Below, piece by piece: positions 1 to 8,689 of a stretch of DNA of 64,000 nucleotides. The stretch's first letter is position 1; every line of letters begins with the position of its first letter. Where the stretch lies: the NCBI GenBank assembly GCA_040222185.1, contig JAVKDP010000079.1:97136-161135 (forward strand), read 5' to 3'. The position numbers and the translations under genes are program-made. The notes below the pieces were generated by a model that worked only from the letters and a program-made list of their open reading frames with translations, was not told the DNA's origin and did no database searches. This DNA comes from JAVKDP01 sp040222185. Its GTDB lineage: Bacteria; Bacteroidota; Rhodothermia; Balneolales; Balneolaceae.

Positions 1-108
1 CAGAATACTATCGGAAGAATTGTGCGTTTGACTGTTTCCTGTTGAGCAACCGATGAGTAAAAAGGGTGCTATTAGTATGAGGTTTAGAGCATTTGTTAAA
101 CGTTTCAT
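1..108 (-). CDS. lipoprotein, 5' fragment cut by the window edge
   Basis: An open frame starts at ATG 108-106 and runs off the left edge without a stop (36 codons seen). The first residues are MKRLTNALNL and the hydrophobic stretch ends in LLIGC, a good lipobox with the lipidated Cys at residue 21, followed by a Ser/Thr/Asn-rich linker. It begins 8 bases after the stop of the cellobiose phosphorylase gene on the same strand, so it is very probably the next gene of that operon. A lipoprotein here could be an extracytoplasmic glucosidase or a glycan-binding protein, but nothing of the catalytic part is visible and no function is assigned. Confidence 0.7.
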   Translation of the reverse strand, partial: MKRLTNALNLILIAPFLLIGCSTGNSQTHNSSDSIL

Positions 109-116
109 AGTTTTGA

Positions 117-2558
117 TTATTTACCAAGTTCGATTTCAATGTTGTATTCACCAGCAGGTAGTAAGGGGAGGGTGTTTCCTCCGGTAAAAGGCTCTCCATC
201 AATTACTACATTCTTTACGCCTTTACTTACTCCAGATGGGTTTTTCACTTCAATATGATAGGTTGTTCCCCGAAATTTTCGGGTAATCTTATACTCCTTC
301 CAGTCAGACGGAATACAAGGATCTATTTCTAGTCCATCATATCCGGGTCGCACGCCAAGGATGTATTGGCTGATTGCATAGAAATTCCAGGCTGCAGTAC
401 CTGTCAGCCATGAGTTTTTTGCTTCTCCAGGTTTAAAGGCGTCTTTTCCTGCAATCATTTGAGAATATACATACGGCTCTGTTTTGTGCAGCTCACTTAT
501 GTCTTCTAAATAAGCAGGGGATATCTTTCTAAAATACTCCCAGGCCTGATCACCTCTTCCCAAAACTGTTTCACCAATCATTATCCAGGGATTATTATGG
601 CAGAAAACACCGGCATTTTCTTTATATCCTTCTGGATAACTGGAGATTTCTCCATACTCAATATGGTACTTGGTGTATGCGGGATTGTTCAGTACAATTC
701 CATATTTAGAGTCGAGTCGTTCCTTAACTGAATCAAGGGCTTTTTCGACCATACCTTCTTCAAGGCCTATTCCTGCCATAGAGCACCACCCATTCGACTC
801 TATGAAAATCTTTCCTTCTTCGTTTTCTTTACTTCCGATTTTGTTGCCGTAGTAGTCATATGCTCTCAGGAACCAGTCGCCGTCCCAGCCATCTTTTTTG
901 ATGGCTTCAACCATACTATCAACATGTTCTTGGGCGCGTTCAGCTTCTTCATTTTTACCAAGTTTTTTGCAAAGCTCAATGTATTCGCGTCCATACACAA
1001 CAAATAATCCCGCAATCATAAGGGATTCTGCTTTAGTACCTTCAGTTTTGTTCTCAGTAGTCTGGAAGGATTCATTCGGATCATTAGAGAAGCAGTTCAG
1101 GTTCAAACAATCGTTCCAATCTGCACGGCCTATTAGTGGCAAGCCATGAGGCCCAAGGTTGTTGACTGTGTAGTCGAAAGAAATAGTAAGGTGATTAAAC
1201 AATGATTGAGCCAGGCTTTCGTCATTATCAAAAGGCACCATTTCATCAAGAATGGAATAATCTCCGGTTTCTTTTAGATATGCAGTAGTTCCTAAAATCA
1301 GCCACATTGGATCATCATTAAAACCACTTCCAATATCGTTATTTCCACGTTTGGTTAGAGGTTGATATTGATGGTAGCAGCTGCCGTCTGGAAACTGAGT
1401 GGATGCAATGTCTATAATTCGCTGACGAGCATTTTCAGGTTGTTGATGTACAAATCCAATTAAATCCTGATTGGAATCCCGGAATCCCATTCCACGCCCA
1501 ATACCACTTTCAAAAAATGAAGCTGATCGGGAGAAACAGAAAGTGATCATACATTGATATTGATTCCAGACATTAACCATTCGATCAAGTTTTTCATCAT
1601 TACTCTTGATGGTATAGATGCTCAACAAATCTTCCCAGTATGTTCTAAGTTCTGCTAATGCTGCATCTACTTTTTCGCTGGTGTCGAAATTAGAGATAAC
1701 CTCTTTTGCTTTAGCTTTATTGATTACTCTTTTCGATTCCCATTTCTCATCCTGTTCATTTTCTACATAGCCTAAAATAAACACAAAGTCTTTCGATTCA
1801 CCCGGCTCCAGGTTTACTTCAATATAATGTGAAGCAATTGGAGACCAACCATGTGCATGGCTCATAGTAGGTTTACCATCAAGCACAACCTGAGGTTCAT
1901 GAAAGCCATTATGTAAACCCATGAATGATTCACGATCGGTATCAAAACCATCTATAGGAGCATTTACTGAATAAAACGCATAATGATTTCTTCGTTCGCG
2001 ATATTCCGTTTTGTGGTATAAGGTAGAGCCATCAATTTCAACTTCACCAGTAGAGAAATTTCGCTGGAAATTTTCCATATCAGCGGCTGCATTCCATAGA
2101 GCCCACTCGGTAAAAGAGAAAAACTTCAGTTTCTTTGATTCAGGACCATTGTTTTTTAAAGTTACTTTCTGAACCTCCGCATGAGTGTTCAAGGGAACAA
2201 AAAACAAGGTCTCCGCAGAAATTCCATTCTTTTCGCCTTTAATACGAGTATAGTTCATCCCATGGCGACACTCATAATTATCTAAAGGAGTTTTGGTTGG
2301 TTTCCAGCCCGGTGACCAAATCGTATCCTCATCTTTGATATAGAAATATCGTCCACCTGAATCCATGGGAACATTGTTATACCTATAGCGGGTAAGTCTT
2401 CTGAACTTTGCATCTTTGTAAAAAGAGTATCCGCCACCGGTATTCGATATAAGTGAGAAGAAATCTTTTGTACCCAGGTAGTTAATCCATGGCCAGGGAG
2501 TGGCAGGATTCGTAATTACATATTCCCGATTTGCGTCATCAAAATGTCCAAATTTCAT
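117..2558 (-). CDS. cellobiose phosphorylase, glycoside hydrolase family 94
   Basis: Reversibly splits cellobiose with phosphate into alpha-glucose 1-phosphate and glucose, in the cytoplasm (no signal peptide). The 813 residues match the usual length of GH94 cellobiose phosphorylases (about 810-820). The N-terminal beta-sandwich domain covers roughly residues 1-290 and the (alpha/alpha)6 barrel the rest. GRADWND at 477-483 is the family signature, with D483 in the position of the catalytic acid; the glycine-rich GSGFNDDP near 410-417 and RGMGFRDSNQD near 355-365 are also typical. The gene lies 49 bases downstream of a GPH sugar symporter, which fits uptake of a disaccharide followed by phosphorolysis. 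A cellodextrin or other beta-glucoside phosphorylase of the same family is the main alternative; the length favours cellobiose. Confidence 0.9.
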   Translation of the reverse strand: MKFGHFDDANREYVITNPATPWPWINYLGTKDFFSLISNTGGGYSFYKDAKFRRLTRYRYNNVPMDSGGRYFYIKDEDTIWSPGWKPTKTPLDNYECRHGMNYTRIKGEKNGISAETLFFVPLNTHAEVQKVTLKNNGPESKKLKFFSFTEWALWNAAADMENFQRNFSTGEVEIDGSTLYHKTEYRERRNHYAFYSVNAPIDGFDTDRESFMGLHNGFHEPQVVLDGKPTMSHAHGWSPIASHYIEVNLEPGESKDFVFILGYVENEQDEKWESKRVINKAKAKEVISNFDTSEKVDAALAELRTYWEDLLSIYTIKSNDEKLDRMVNVWNQYQCMITFCFSRSASFFESGIGRGMGFRDSNQDLIGFVHQQPENARQRIIDIASTQFPDGSCYHQYQPLTKRGNNDIGSGFNDDPMWLILGTTAYLKETGDYSILDEMVPFDNDESLAQSLFNHLTISFDYTVNNLGPHGLPLIGRADWNDCLNLNCFSNDPNESFQTTENKTEGTKAESLMIAGLFVVYGREYIELCKKLGKNEEAERAQEHVDSMVEAIKKDGWDGDWFLRAYDYYGNKIGSKENEEGKIFIESNGWCSMAGIGLEEGMVEKALDSVKERLDSKYGIVLNNPAYTKYHIEYGEISSYPEGYKENAGVFCHNNPWIMIGETVLGRGDQAWEYFRKISPAYLEDISELHKTEPYVYSQMIAGKDAFKPGEAKNSWLTGTAAWNFYAISQYILGVRPGYDGLEIDPCIPSDWKEYKITRKFRGTTYHIEVKNPSGVSKGVKNVVIDGEPFTGGNTLPLLPAGEYNIEIELGK

Positions 2559-2607
2559 TTTCTTAAGTATCTAATATTAAATTGATTGAGTAGTATTTTT
2601 TGTTTGT

Positions 2608-4218
2608 TCAAGCTGATAAGGCCTGGTCTCTTCGGTTATTTAATTCAATTGTAATTTCATCCATCTTTTGTTGGTTCAATGGATATGCGAGCATAACTAC
2701 AGCGGCTATACCGGCAACAATAGCTGGTACCCAACTCATTAACATAATTATTCCTGGTACAGCACCCTGTATGGCCACTTGATCCATTCCATCGTAATTG
2801 TAAGCAGCTAGTATTCCCCCGATAACTACCCCAGCAAGACCACCTCCGAATTTTGTGGCAAAAGATCCAGCCGAATACACCAATCCTGTTGCTCGTCGTC
2901 CGTTCTTAAATTCTGAGAAATCGGCAGCATCCCCCAGCATGGCAAAGAAGAGGGTAGGGAATATTGCTGCGGCTGCTTCTGAAATAATACCAATAGTAAA
3001 AATGGCAAATACATCGTTTGGGCCACAAAAAGCCAGGAGTGAATTCACAACTCCTGAGAAAATTAAAGCGTAAATGAACAGCTCTTTTTTCCCAAGTTTC
3101 TTACTAATGGAAGCAGTAGCCATTGCACCAGCTATAGATGCCAACATCAGCGCAACTAAATAAGAAGCTGATAATAGTTGATCTCCAAGATAATGGGTAA
3201 AGTAAATGACTGTAATTCCCTGCTTAATGGAGTTATATACATTAAATAGTAATCCAATAATCAAAAGTACCATCCAGGGCTTATTACGGATTAAGTCTAG
3301 AAAGTCCTTTTTAAGATTAGTTTGTTGCTCCTTCGGAGGCTGGACCCGCTCCTTAGTACTAAAGAAGGTGATCACCATGAAAATGGCCAGGAATATCGAC
3401 ATCAAATAAATTGCATTACTATATCCCTTTTTCTGGTTTATCAAAGAGATGCTTTCGGCAGTAATATTGCTTTCGCCTTCAACAATGAAGCTATATTCCT
3501 GGCCTGCTTCCATCGTAAAACTTACACTCTTGGTAGCTTCTTGATTGCTGTCTACATTGAACCACGCAAAGGTAGCTATTCCGTTTTCGGTTTTGATGTT
3601 CGCATTTTCTACATCTTCCGGAGAAACTACAGTTACCTGGTAAGAGTTAGGGTTTAATTCTGTGACAGAAACCTGCGGATTTACATTACCAAAGGAAGCT
3701 ACCAAGAATAACATTGCTCCCTGAACCAACATCCCGCCGGCAAAAGCTCCAACCATTCTATAAGAACCCAAACTTGTACGTTCTTTATCGTTGCCCGTCA
3801 TTACCGCCATTAAAGCACCGTAAGGTATATTATTGGCCGTGTACAAGAGCGTAAAAATGATATAGGTGGTGTAGGCATATACAATTTTACCAGTAGTACC
3901 TAGATCCGGTGTTGTAAAAAGGAGAGACAATGTTGCCGCCAATGGAACAGCCGACCATAACACCCAGGGCCTGAATTTTCCGTGTTTGGTATTGGTACGA
4001 TCCCCGATAATACCCATAAGCACATCACTTACTCCATCACTTGAACGGGCAATAAGCATTAGCAAACCAACAGAACCTGGGTTTAAGCCATATACATCTG
4101 TATAAAAAATGAAAAGAAAAGTAGCTACTGCACGCCATGCAATATTTGCAGCGCCATCTCCAAGCGCATAACCTGCTTTTTCGAAAAAGGAAAGTTTATG
4201 AGTATTTGGTGCATTCAT
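2608..4218 (-). CDS. GPH-family sugar:cation symporter with an extra loop domain
   Basis: A 12-helix transporter of the glycoside-pentoside-hexuronide (MelB-like) branch of the major facilitator superfamily, expected in the inner membrane to import a sugar with Na+ or H+. The N-terminal KAGYALGDGAANIAW and the DVLMGIIGDRTNTKHGKFRPW stretch (about residues 66-86, shortened here in context) are the family marks. Residues about 177-268 form a polar, beta-rich, non-membrane insert between helices 5 and 6, where MelB has only a short periplasmic loop; this makes the protein about 80 residues longer than usual. It sits between the NUDIX regulator and the GH94 gene, so cellobiose or another beta-glucoside is the likely substrate (inference). 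Confidence 0.88.
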   Translation of the reverse strand: MNAPNTHKLSFFEKAGYALGDGAANIAWRAVATFLFIFYTDVYGLNPGSVGLLMLIARSSDGVSDVLMGIIGDRTNTKHGKFRPWVLWSAVPLAATLSLLFTTPDLGTTGKIVYAYTTYIIFTLLYTANNIPYGALMAVMTGNDKERTSLGSYRMVGAFAGGMLVQGAMLFLVASFGNVNPQVSVTELNPNSYQVTVVSPEDVENANIKTENGIATFAWFNVDSNQEATKSVSFTMEAGQEYSFIVEGESNITAESISLINQKKGYSNAIYLMSIFLAIFMVITFFSTKERVQPPKEQQTNLKKDFLDLIRNKPWMVLLIIGLLFNVYNSIKQGITVIYFTHYLGDQLLSASYLVALMLASIAGAMATASISKKLGKKELFIYALIFSGVVNSLLAFCGPNDVFAIFTIGIISEAAAAIFPTLFFAMLGDAADFSEFKNGRRATGLVYSAGSFATKFGGGLAGVVIGGILAAYNYDGMDQVAIQGAVPGIIMLMSWVPAIVAGIAAVVMLAYPLNQQKMDEITIELNNRRDQALSA

Positions 4219-4237
4219 TTAGACTGGATTAGTAGGT

Positions 4238-4969
4238 TTAAACGATGAAGTCGAACAGTTCACGTTTTGTTTTCTCGTACACATCCCTGCTGAACATGTA
4301 CAATTGTGCAGGTTTATGAGAAACCCCTTTTTGTTTTTCATTCAAAGGGATTACATAAGTCATGCGGCTTATTTTTTTTCTAAAATTCCGTTTATCAAAC
4401 TGAGTGTCAAAAATGCATTCATACACGGTTTGAAGTTGGGTAAGAGTAAATTTCTCAGGGAGTAATTCGAAGCCGATGGGTTCGTGCTTCATTTTATTGC
4501 GTAGAGCAATCAATGCTTCATCCAGGATATGATTATGATCGAAGCCAAGTTTCCCTACTTCTTTGACCGGTACCCATTTTACCTCTCTATCCATCCATTT
4601 TAGAGTAACATTTTGAGTATTGAGCAAAGCAAAAAAACCAATCGAAGTAACCCTCAGGTTTGGATTTCGATCAATACTGAGCAACCATTTCTTATCAATT
4701 GGATTCGAAAGACGATCAGGGTCAGAGAAGGTTTTGAATTGTTCAAGATAGATATCGGTAACACCAGAAAGATTAAACAAGATTCGGTTTGCGGCGTCTT
4801 CAACCTTCTCTTTTTCGTAGACGTGATTTCCTGTTAGTGTAAAATCAGATAAGAGAGTGGAGCCACTTTCTTTATCAGTTAGTGTTCTTTGTACAAGTAA
4901 GATATTTAGCTTTTCTGAATCATAACCAAATACAACGCAATCTACTGAAATATATTCGTTTAGTTCCAT
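4238..4969 (-). CDS. NUDIX-domain transcriptional regulator (NrtR/AraR type)
   Basis: The N-terminal ~150 residues have the NUDIX fold (DCVVFGYDSEKLNILLVQR start) but the NUDIX box is degenerate: the stretch G47-N-H-V-Y-E-K-E ... N-R-I-L-F-N-L-S-G lacks the REUxEE glutamates, so it should not hydrolyse nucleotides. The C-terminal ~80 residues carry a winged helix (FTLTQLQTVYECIF, then FRKKISRMTYV). This is the layout of NrtR and of the Bacteroides AraR-type sugar regulators, where a dead NUDIX domain binds the effector. It is first in the operon with the symporter and GH94 phosphorylase and probably represses them through the palindrome just upstream. The effector is unknown; a cellobiose-derived sugar phosphate is a guess. 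Confidence 0.85.
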   Translation of the reverse strand: MELNEYISVDCVVFGYDSEKLNILLVQRTLTDKESGSTLLSDFTLTGNHVYEKEKVEDAANRILFNLSGVTDIYLEQFKTFSDPDRLSNPIDKKWLLSIDRNPNLRVTSIGFFALLNTQNVTLKWMDREVKWVPVKEVGKLGFDHNHILDEALIALRNKMKHEPIGFELLPEKFTLTQLQTVYECIFDTQFDKRNFRKKISRMTYVIPLNEKQKGVSHKPAQLYMFSRDVYEKTKRELFDFIV

Positions 4970-4991
4970 TTAATCTTTTAACTAATACTTG

Positions 4992-5011
4992 TAGAATACA
5001 GGCGTATTCTA
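4992..5011. promoter_or_regulatory. operator candidate for the NUDIX regulator
   Basis: TAGAATAC-AGGC-GTATTCTA is a perfect inverted repeat with 8-base arms and a 4-base spacer. It ends 23 bases before the start codon of the NUDIX regulator gene, the expected position for autoregulation of the cellobiose operon. A weaker second repeat, AGTGT-N7-ACACT, lies at 5028-5044. Binding is inferred from position and symmetry only. Confidence 0.5.
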
Positions 5012-5144
5012 TGCTCCAACTTTACTTAGTGTATATGTAACACTTTCTGAATTCAATGTAAACAGGATGGAAATATTCTAATATTCAGGTAATGGAAAGA
5101 AGAATTAGGACGAAGTATGGTAAGAGTGAAGTTTTATTCTAGGC

Positions 5145-5621
5145 TTAATTCTTAACAGGATTTTCTAATCTGAACCTGATGAAACGTTCATCTCCAATTG
5201 CTAATTCTTTATCCTTCTTAAACCCGAGGCGTAATAAACCTTTGATTCGTGTTCTGGAGGGTGGAAACAATACAATAACTGAATTTAATCTCATTTCGCC
5301 AAAGGCTCTACTTATTATCTCTTTATATAAGACTTTACCCAAACCCCAGTAATTTGGGTGTAATACTAATGCTAAGTCCGCTTCTCCGCTCTCTGGTTGT
5401 AATCCACCCCAACCAGCAAACTTATTATTTATAACAAATGCCCAAGGACCATAGCCATGTTCTGTCCAAAGCAGCTCTTTGGAGGCAATAAACTTATCGC
5501 AATTGCTTTCAGTGAACTCTCCTTTCAATAAGGGCATTTGTCGTCTTACTAACTGATTATTCATCAATTCAATAATATCTGACTTCTTAACCTCAGTTAG
5601 TTTTTTAAATTCAATATTCAT
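5145..5621 (-). CDS. GNAT family N-acetyltransferase
   Basis: A 158-residue single-domain protein. Residues about 85-110 (ALVLHPNYWGLGKVLYKEI) match strand 4 and the acetyl-CoA pyrophosphate loop, although the usual Q/RxxGxG/A is YWGLGK here; LLRLGFKKD near 130-138 is the typical GNAT C-terminal segment. The substrate is not predictable. The gene starts 2 bases after the stop of a second GNAT gene on the same strand, so the two are surely co-transcribed. Not close enough by eye to any named subfamily. Confidence 0.75.
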   Translation of the reverse strand: MNIEFKKLTEVKKSDIIELMNNQLVRRQMPLLKGEFTESNCDKFIASKELLWTEHGYGPWAFVINNKFAGWGGLQPESGEADLALVLHPNYWGLGKVLYKEIISRAFGEMRLNSVIVLFPPSRTRIKGLLRLGFKKDKELAIGDERFIRFRLENPVKN

Positions 5622-5623
5622 TT

Positions 5624-6112
5624 TCAGAGATTTTCTCGTTTCAATTCAAATACGTAGCACATGGTATCATCAAACTTTCTTTCTTCGATAAATTCGAATC
5701 CAAGCCTTTTGTAAAATCTGTGTGCCTTAACGTTAGATTTTAGGGGATCAATCAGAATTCCATCAACTTTTGGATTTTGAAAACATCTTTGAATAGCAAG
5801 TTCCATCATAGTGGTTCCATATCCTTTGTTAAGATTGGTCTCTTCTCCAATCCATATATCAATTGCCCTTTTATTTGGCAGTACATCTTTCCAGTAATGT
5901 GTTTCCTCCAGGTACGGATCAATTATCTGAATAAAACCAATCGGTTCTTCGTTCAACTCTGCAATCAACTGTTCTCTCCATTCAGGATTTTGGTTAAGCT
6001 CTGATTCCCAATTCCATTCCTCATCAGGGTCACAATCAATAACATGTTGCTTTGTGTCCCAATACTTTACTAATTCAAGATCATCTATAGAAGCCAGTCT
6101 CAATTTTATCAT
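5624..6112 (-). CDS. GNAT N-acetyltransferase, AAC(6')-Ib-like
   Basis: A 162-residue acetyltransferase with the acetyl-CoA loop LNKGYGTTMM (about residues 93-102) and the segment IDPLKSNVKAHRFYKRLGF, which resembles the DPxxxNxxAxxxYxxxGF block of aminoglycoside 6'-acetyltransferases of the Ib type. The family likeness does not prove drug modification: many chromosomal relatives have unknown substrates. It lies 14 bases after the YdeI-like gene and 2 bases before another GNAT gene, in a three-gene minus-strand unit that sits between a dispersed repeat and the cellobiose operon. Confidence 0.75.
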   Translation of the reverse strand: MIKLRLASIDDLELVKYWDTKQHVIDCDPDEEWNWESELNQNPEWREQLIAELNEEPIGFIQIIDPYLEETHYWKDVLPNKRAIDIWIGEETNLNKGYGTTMMELAIQRCFQNPKVDGILIDPLKSNVKAHRFYKRLGFEFIEERKFDDTMCYVFELKRENL

Positions 6113-6126
6113 AAGCCGCTTTTAGT

Positions 6127-6702
6127 CTATCTAAACTGTTTTGGTTTTAGCTTTTTTCCAGCGTTTGAAGCAATCTCTATAATTCTTTTCTGCCTTGTCT
6201 CTAATCTTTTAGCAGAAATAACCCAGTACAGTAAAATCTTTTTAGTGGATTTACTCAGGTTGTCAAAGTATTCCATTGAGCCTTTGTGATTTTTAAATCC
6301 TTCTTTTAAATCTTCCGGAATTACAAGTGCCTCAACTTGATCTAAAATTACCCAGGAACCATTTTCTTTTGCTACTTCAATACTTTTATAACCAGCTTCT
6401 TCCATAAGTCCTTGTTCAATTAAGGAATGTACTTTATCCTTATTTATCTTTGACCAATTACTTTTTGGCTTTCGTTTGCTAAAATACTGTTGGTATTTTT
6501 CAGTATCTATCGTCTTTTTGATGCTGTCAATCCAGCCAAAACAAAGGGCCTCATCAACTGACTCACTCCAACTTAGGTTATAGTTAGGAGACTTCTTCTT
6601 ATAAAAAATTAGCCAAACCGCTTCTTTCTTTTTATGGTTTAATTCGAGCCATTTTCTCCAATCATGTCTGTTACGAGGACAATAGTCTTCAACGTCTTTC
6701 AT
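6127..6702 (-). CDS. YdeI/OmpD-associated family protein
   Basis: A 191-residue soluble protein with the family pattern: an N-terminal RHDWRKWLELNHKKKEAVWL block, YKKKSPNYNLSWSESVDEAL, then CFGWIDSIKK and a C-terminal KRLETRQKRIIEIA helix. Members include YdeI-like proteins linked in E. coli to polymyxin resistance and 'bacteriocin protection', but their biochemical role is unsettled. It is first in a unit with two GNAT genes. Its start is preceded, about 40 bases upstream, by the GTTAGCAC end of repeat element A. Confidence 0.75.
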   Translation of the reverse strand: MKDVEDYCPRNRHDWRKWLELNHKKKEAVWLIFYKKKSPNYNLSWSESVDEALCFGWIDSIKKTIDTEKYQQYFSKRKPKSNWSKINKDKVHSLIEQGLMEEAGYKSIEVAKENGSWVILDQVEALVIPEDLKEGFKNHKGSMEYFDNLSKSTKKILLYWVISAKRLETRQKRIIEIASNAGKKLKPKQFR

Positions 6703-6742
6703 AATCTATTTCTGACTTTTAATTTTTTATCCCTCTTAATAA

Positions 6743-6848
6743 GTGCTAACACGAAGAAAAGTGAATTATTAACAAAGTACAAACATGAGCTTACACTCGG
6801 GAGGCAAAGTTATGAGGTGTCTTTTAATTCTATGAGAATACTTTGTTA
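6743..6848. repeat. dispersed repeat element, copy A
   Basis: Bases 6751-6830 are nearly identical to 12356-12432 (about 80 bases, roughly 8 differences including two single-base gaps by eye). Copy A is also bounded by a perfect 10-base inverted repeat, TAACAAAGTA at 6770-6779 and TACTTTGTTA at 6839-6848, the second arm overlapping the stop codon of the LytTR gene. On the minus strand the element ends in GTTAGCAC before the YdeI-like gene. An attC-like recombination site or a mobile palindromic repeat would both fit; it is not part of any gene. Confidence 0.6.
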
Positions 6849-7550
6849 TATGTTAAGCCTATCAATTAACTCCTCCTTGTAGGTACTACCAACGGGAAGC
6901 TCTGTGCCGTCTTCCATTTGAACTTTGTTTCCCGAAATAGCGGATATCTTATGGTGAGAAACTATATACGACCTGTGTATTCTAGTGAACAATTGCTTAG
7001 GCAATACATCAATTAATAACTTTAGATGCTTACTGGCTAAAACTTTCGAGGTTGTCATCACAATTGAGCTGTATTCTTGCTCTGCTTTTATGTAAACAAT
7101 GTCTCCGAAATTAATTTTTTTTAGCTTCCCGGCATCTTTGAGAAAGATATAGGACAGAGTTGCGTCCTTTCCTGGGTGTTTAGCAGTTGCTTCTAACATC
7201 AAATTAGCCTTCTCAATAGCCTGAAAAAAACGATGAAAGGTGATGGGTTTTAATAGGTAATCGACCACATTGAGGTCATAACCTCTTAAAGCGTATTCGC
7301 TATAAGCAGTAGTGAATATTACTAGAGGAGGGTTCTTTAATGATTGCAGAAATTCAATCCCAGAAATTATAGGCATCTCGATATCCAGGAACACCACATC
7401 AATGTCTTCACTTAAAAGTGCTTCATAGGCTTCTTCAGCATTAATACAAGTGTTTTTCACTTCCCAGTTGGGCACCTTCTCCAAATGTGAAGCCATAATT
7501 TCTCGCGCAATTGGCTCATCATCAACTATTAAACAGTTCACAGGTTTCAT
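6846..7550 (-). CDS. LytTR-family response regulator
   Basis: A receiver domain (residues 1-120) with the acidic pair D10-D11, phospho-acceptor D56 in VVFLDIEMP, T80/T81 and K101-P102, followed by a LytTR DNA-binding domain (about 135-234; IVYIKAEQEYSSI, FTRIHRSYIV). It is phosphorylated by the kinase encoded immediately upstream, whose stop codon it overlaps by 4 bases, so the pair is translationally coupled. It closes a five-gene operon with an ABC transporter; the transporter is the likeliest regulatory target or the likeliest sensor partner (inference). Confidence 0.92.
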   Translation of the reverse strand: MKPVNCLIVDDEPIAREIMASHLEKVPNWEVKNTCINAEEAYEALLSEDIDVVFLDIEMPIISGIEFLQSLKNPPLVIFTTAYSEYALRGYDLNVVDYLLKPITFHRFFQAIEKANLMLEATAKHPGKDATLSYIFLKDAGKLKKINFGDIVYIKAEQEYSSIVMTTSKVLASKHLKLLIDVLPKQLFTRIHRSYIVSHHKISAISGNKVQMEDGTELPVGSTYKEELIDRLNI

Positions 7551-8689
7551 AACAACTCAAATTTCAATTCTACACAAAACAGGGAGTCAGTTTTAGAGGT
7601 TTCAAGAGTGTGTTTTCCAGGGTAGTATAAATCGAGTCGCTTCTTCAAATTACTTAACCCAAAGCCACCAGTTTTACTGGGCTGCCTTTCGGCATTGTAA
7701 TTATTTTGGATAGAAAAGTGAAGCTTATCCTCGCGTTCTTCCAAAGTGATGTTGATTTGTGCTTCAGGTTTATCTGTTGTGTATTTAAATGCGTTTTCGA
7801 GCAAAGGAATAAACAGTAAAGGAGGAATCTCGCACAACTTATTTTCGATTTCACATTTGAACGATAGGTTGGTGTTATTCACCCGTATTTTTTCCAACTC
7901 TATATAATTATTAATGAGGTCAATTTCTTCATTGAGTGGAATAGATTTTCGATCGGCGTTCTGTAGAGAGTACCTCATAAAATTGGATAGCCGCGTTACA
8001 ATTTCAGCAGACTGTTCAGTTCTTTCTTTAAGAATAGAGCCATACAAATTATTCAAGGTATTAAATAGAAAATGTGGATTAACCTGGGCTTTCAGGAAGT
8101 TAAGCTCTAACTGTACTTTGTCCTTAGTAAACTGGAGATTTTGGGCATACACTTTATAATAACCCAGGCTGTTTTTGATAGCAAAAGGCAAGATAAGCCC
8201 TGATAATAAATTAAAAATCAGTCCAATCTGAGAACCTTTAAAGAGGATATTATCGATGAGGCCTTTCTGGATTATGGAAAGATAATCGGGACTGATTTCT
8301 TGCGCTTTCACAACACACTCATCACAGTAATAGAAAACGATTTTTTCCCCAGAAGCCTCGAATACAATGTAAGCGATAAAGAGAAGCGAAACGTAAACGA
8401 TAAACTTGATCCACTTTCTTTCCTTTAATAATTGAGGGATGAGGCGATACATTAAAGGATAGTAAATCAGGGCAATGCCAAGCGTGTTTCTCAAAGGACT
8501 GAGGTAACTCAATGCTGTATCTTTGTAGGGGTCGAACGATGCTTTTATCAGGTAAAAGGAACTGGCAAAAAAGAGCACCCAAAAGAGGATATGAGATGCT
8601 ATCCTCACTATTTTGGAGGAGTTTCTTAGTTCGAAAATATGTTCCAATGTTAGCGTTCTCAAATCGATTAAATTTATGCTTTTATTCAA
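7547..8689 (-). CDS. LytS/YehU-type sensor histidine kinase
   Basis: The N-terminal half has about four membrane helices (near 31-50, 66-85, 93-112 and 150-172), with no large periplasmic domain. The kinase core is the His_kinase/HATPase pair of the LytS class: QVNPHFLFNTLNNL carries the phospho-accepting H206, and the ATPase domain follows with LENAFKYT and a GGFGLSNLKKRL box. A two-cysteine motif, YCDEC near 121-125, sits outside the membrane between helices and could sense metal or redox state, which is speculative. The gene overlaps its neighbours on both sides (8 and 4 bases). Confidence 0.9.
   Translation of the reverse strand: MNKSINLIDLRTLTLEHIFELRNSSKIVRIASHILFWVLFFASSFYLIKASFDPYKDTALSYLSPLRNTLGIALIYYPLMYRLIPQLLKERKWIKFIVYVSLLFIAYIVFEASGEKIVFYYCDECVVKAQEISPDYLSIIQKGLIDNILFKGSQIGLIFNLLSGLILPFAIKNSLGYYKVYAQNLQFTKDKVQLELNFLKAQVNPHFLFNTLNNLYGSILKERTEQSAEIVTRLSNFMRYSLQNADRKSIPLNEEIDLINNYIELEKIRVNNTNLSFKCEIENKLCEIPPLLFIPLLENAFKYTTDKPEAQINITLEEREDKLHFSIQNNYNAERQPSKTGGFGLSNLKKRLDLYYPGKHTLETSKTDSLFCVELKFELL

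Noticed and set aside
5624..6112. Aminoglycoside resistance gene (AAC(6')-Ib-like)
   Set aside because: The family blocks are there, but chromosomal GNAT relatives with other substrates share them; resistance cannot be claimed from sequence.
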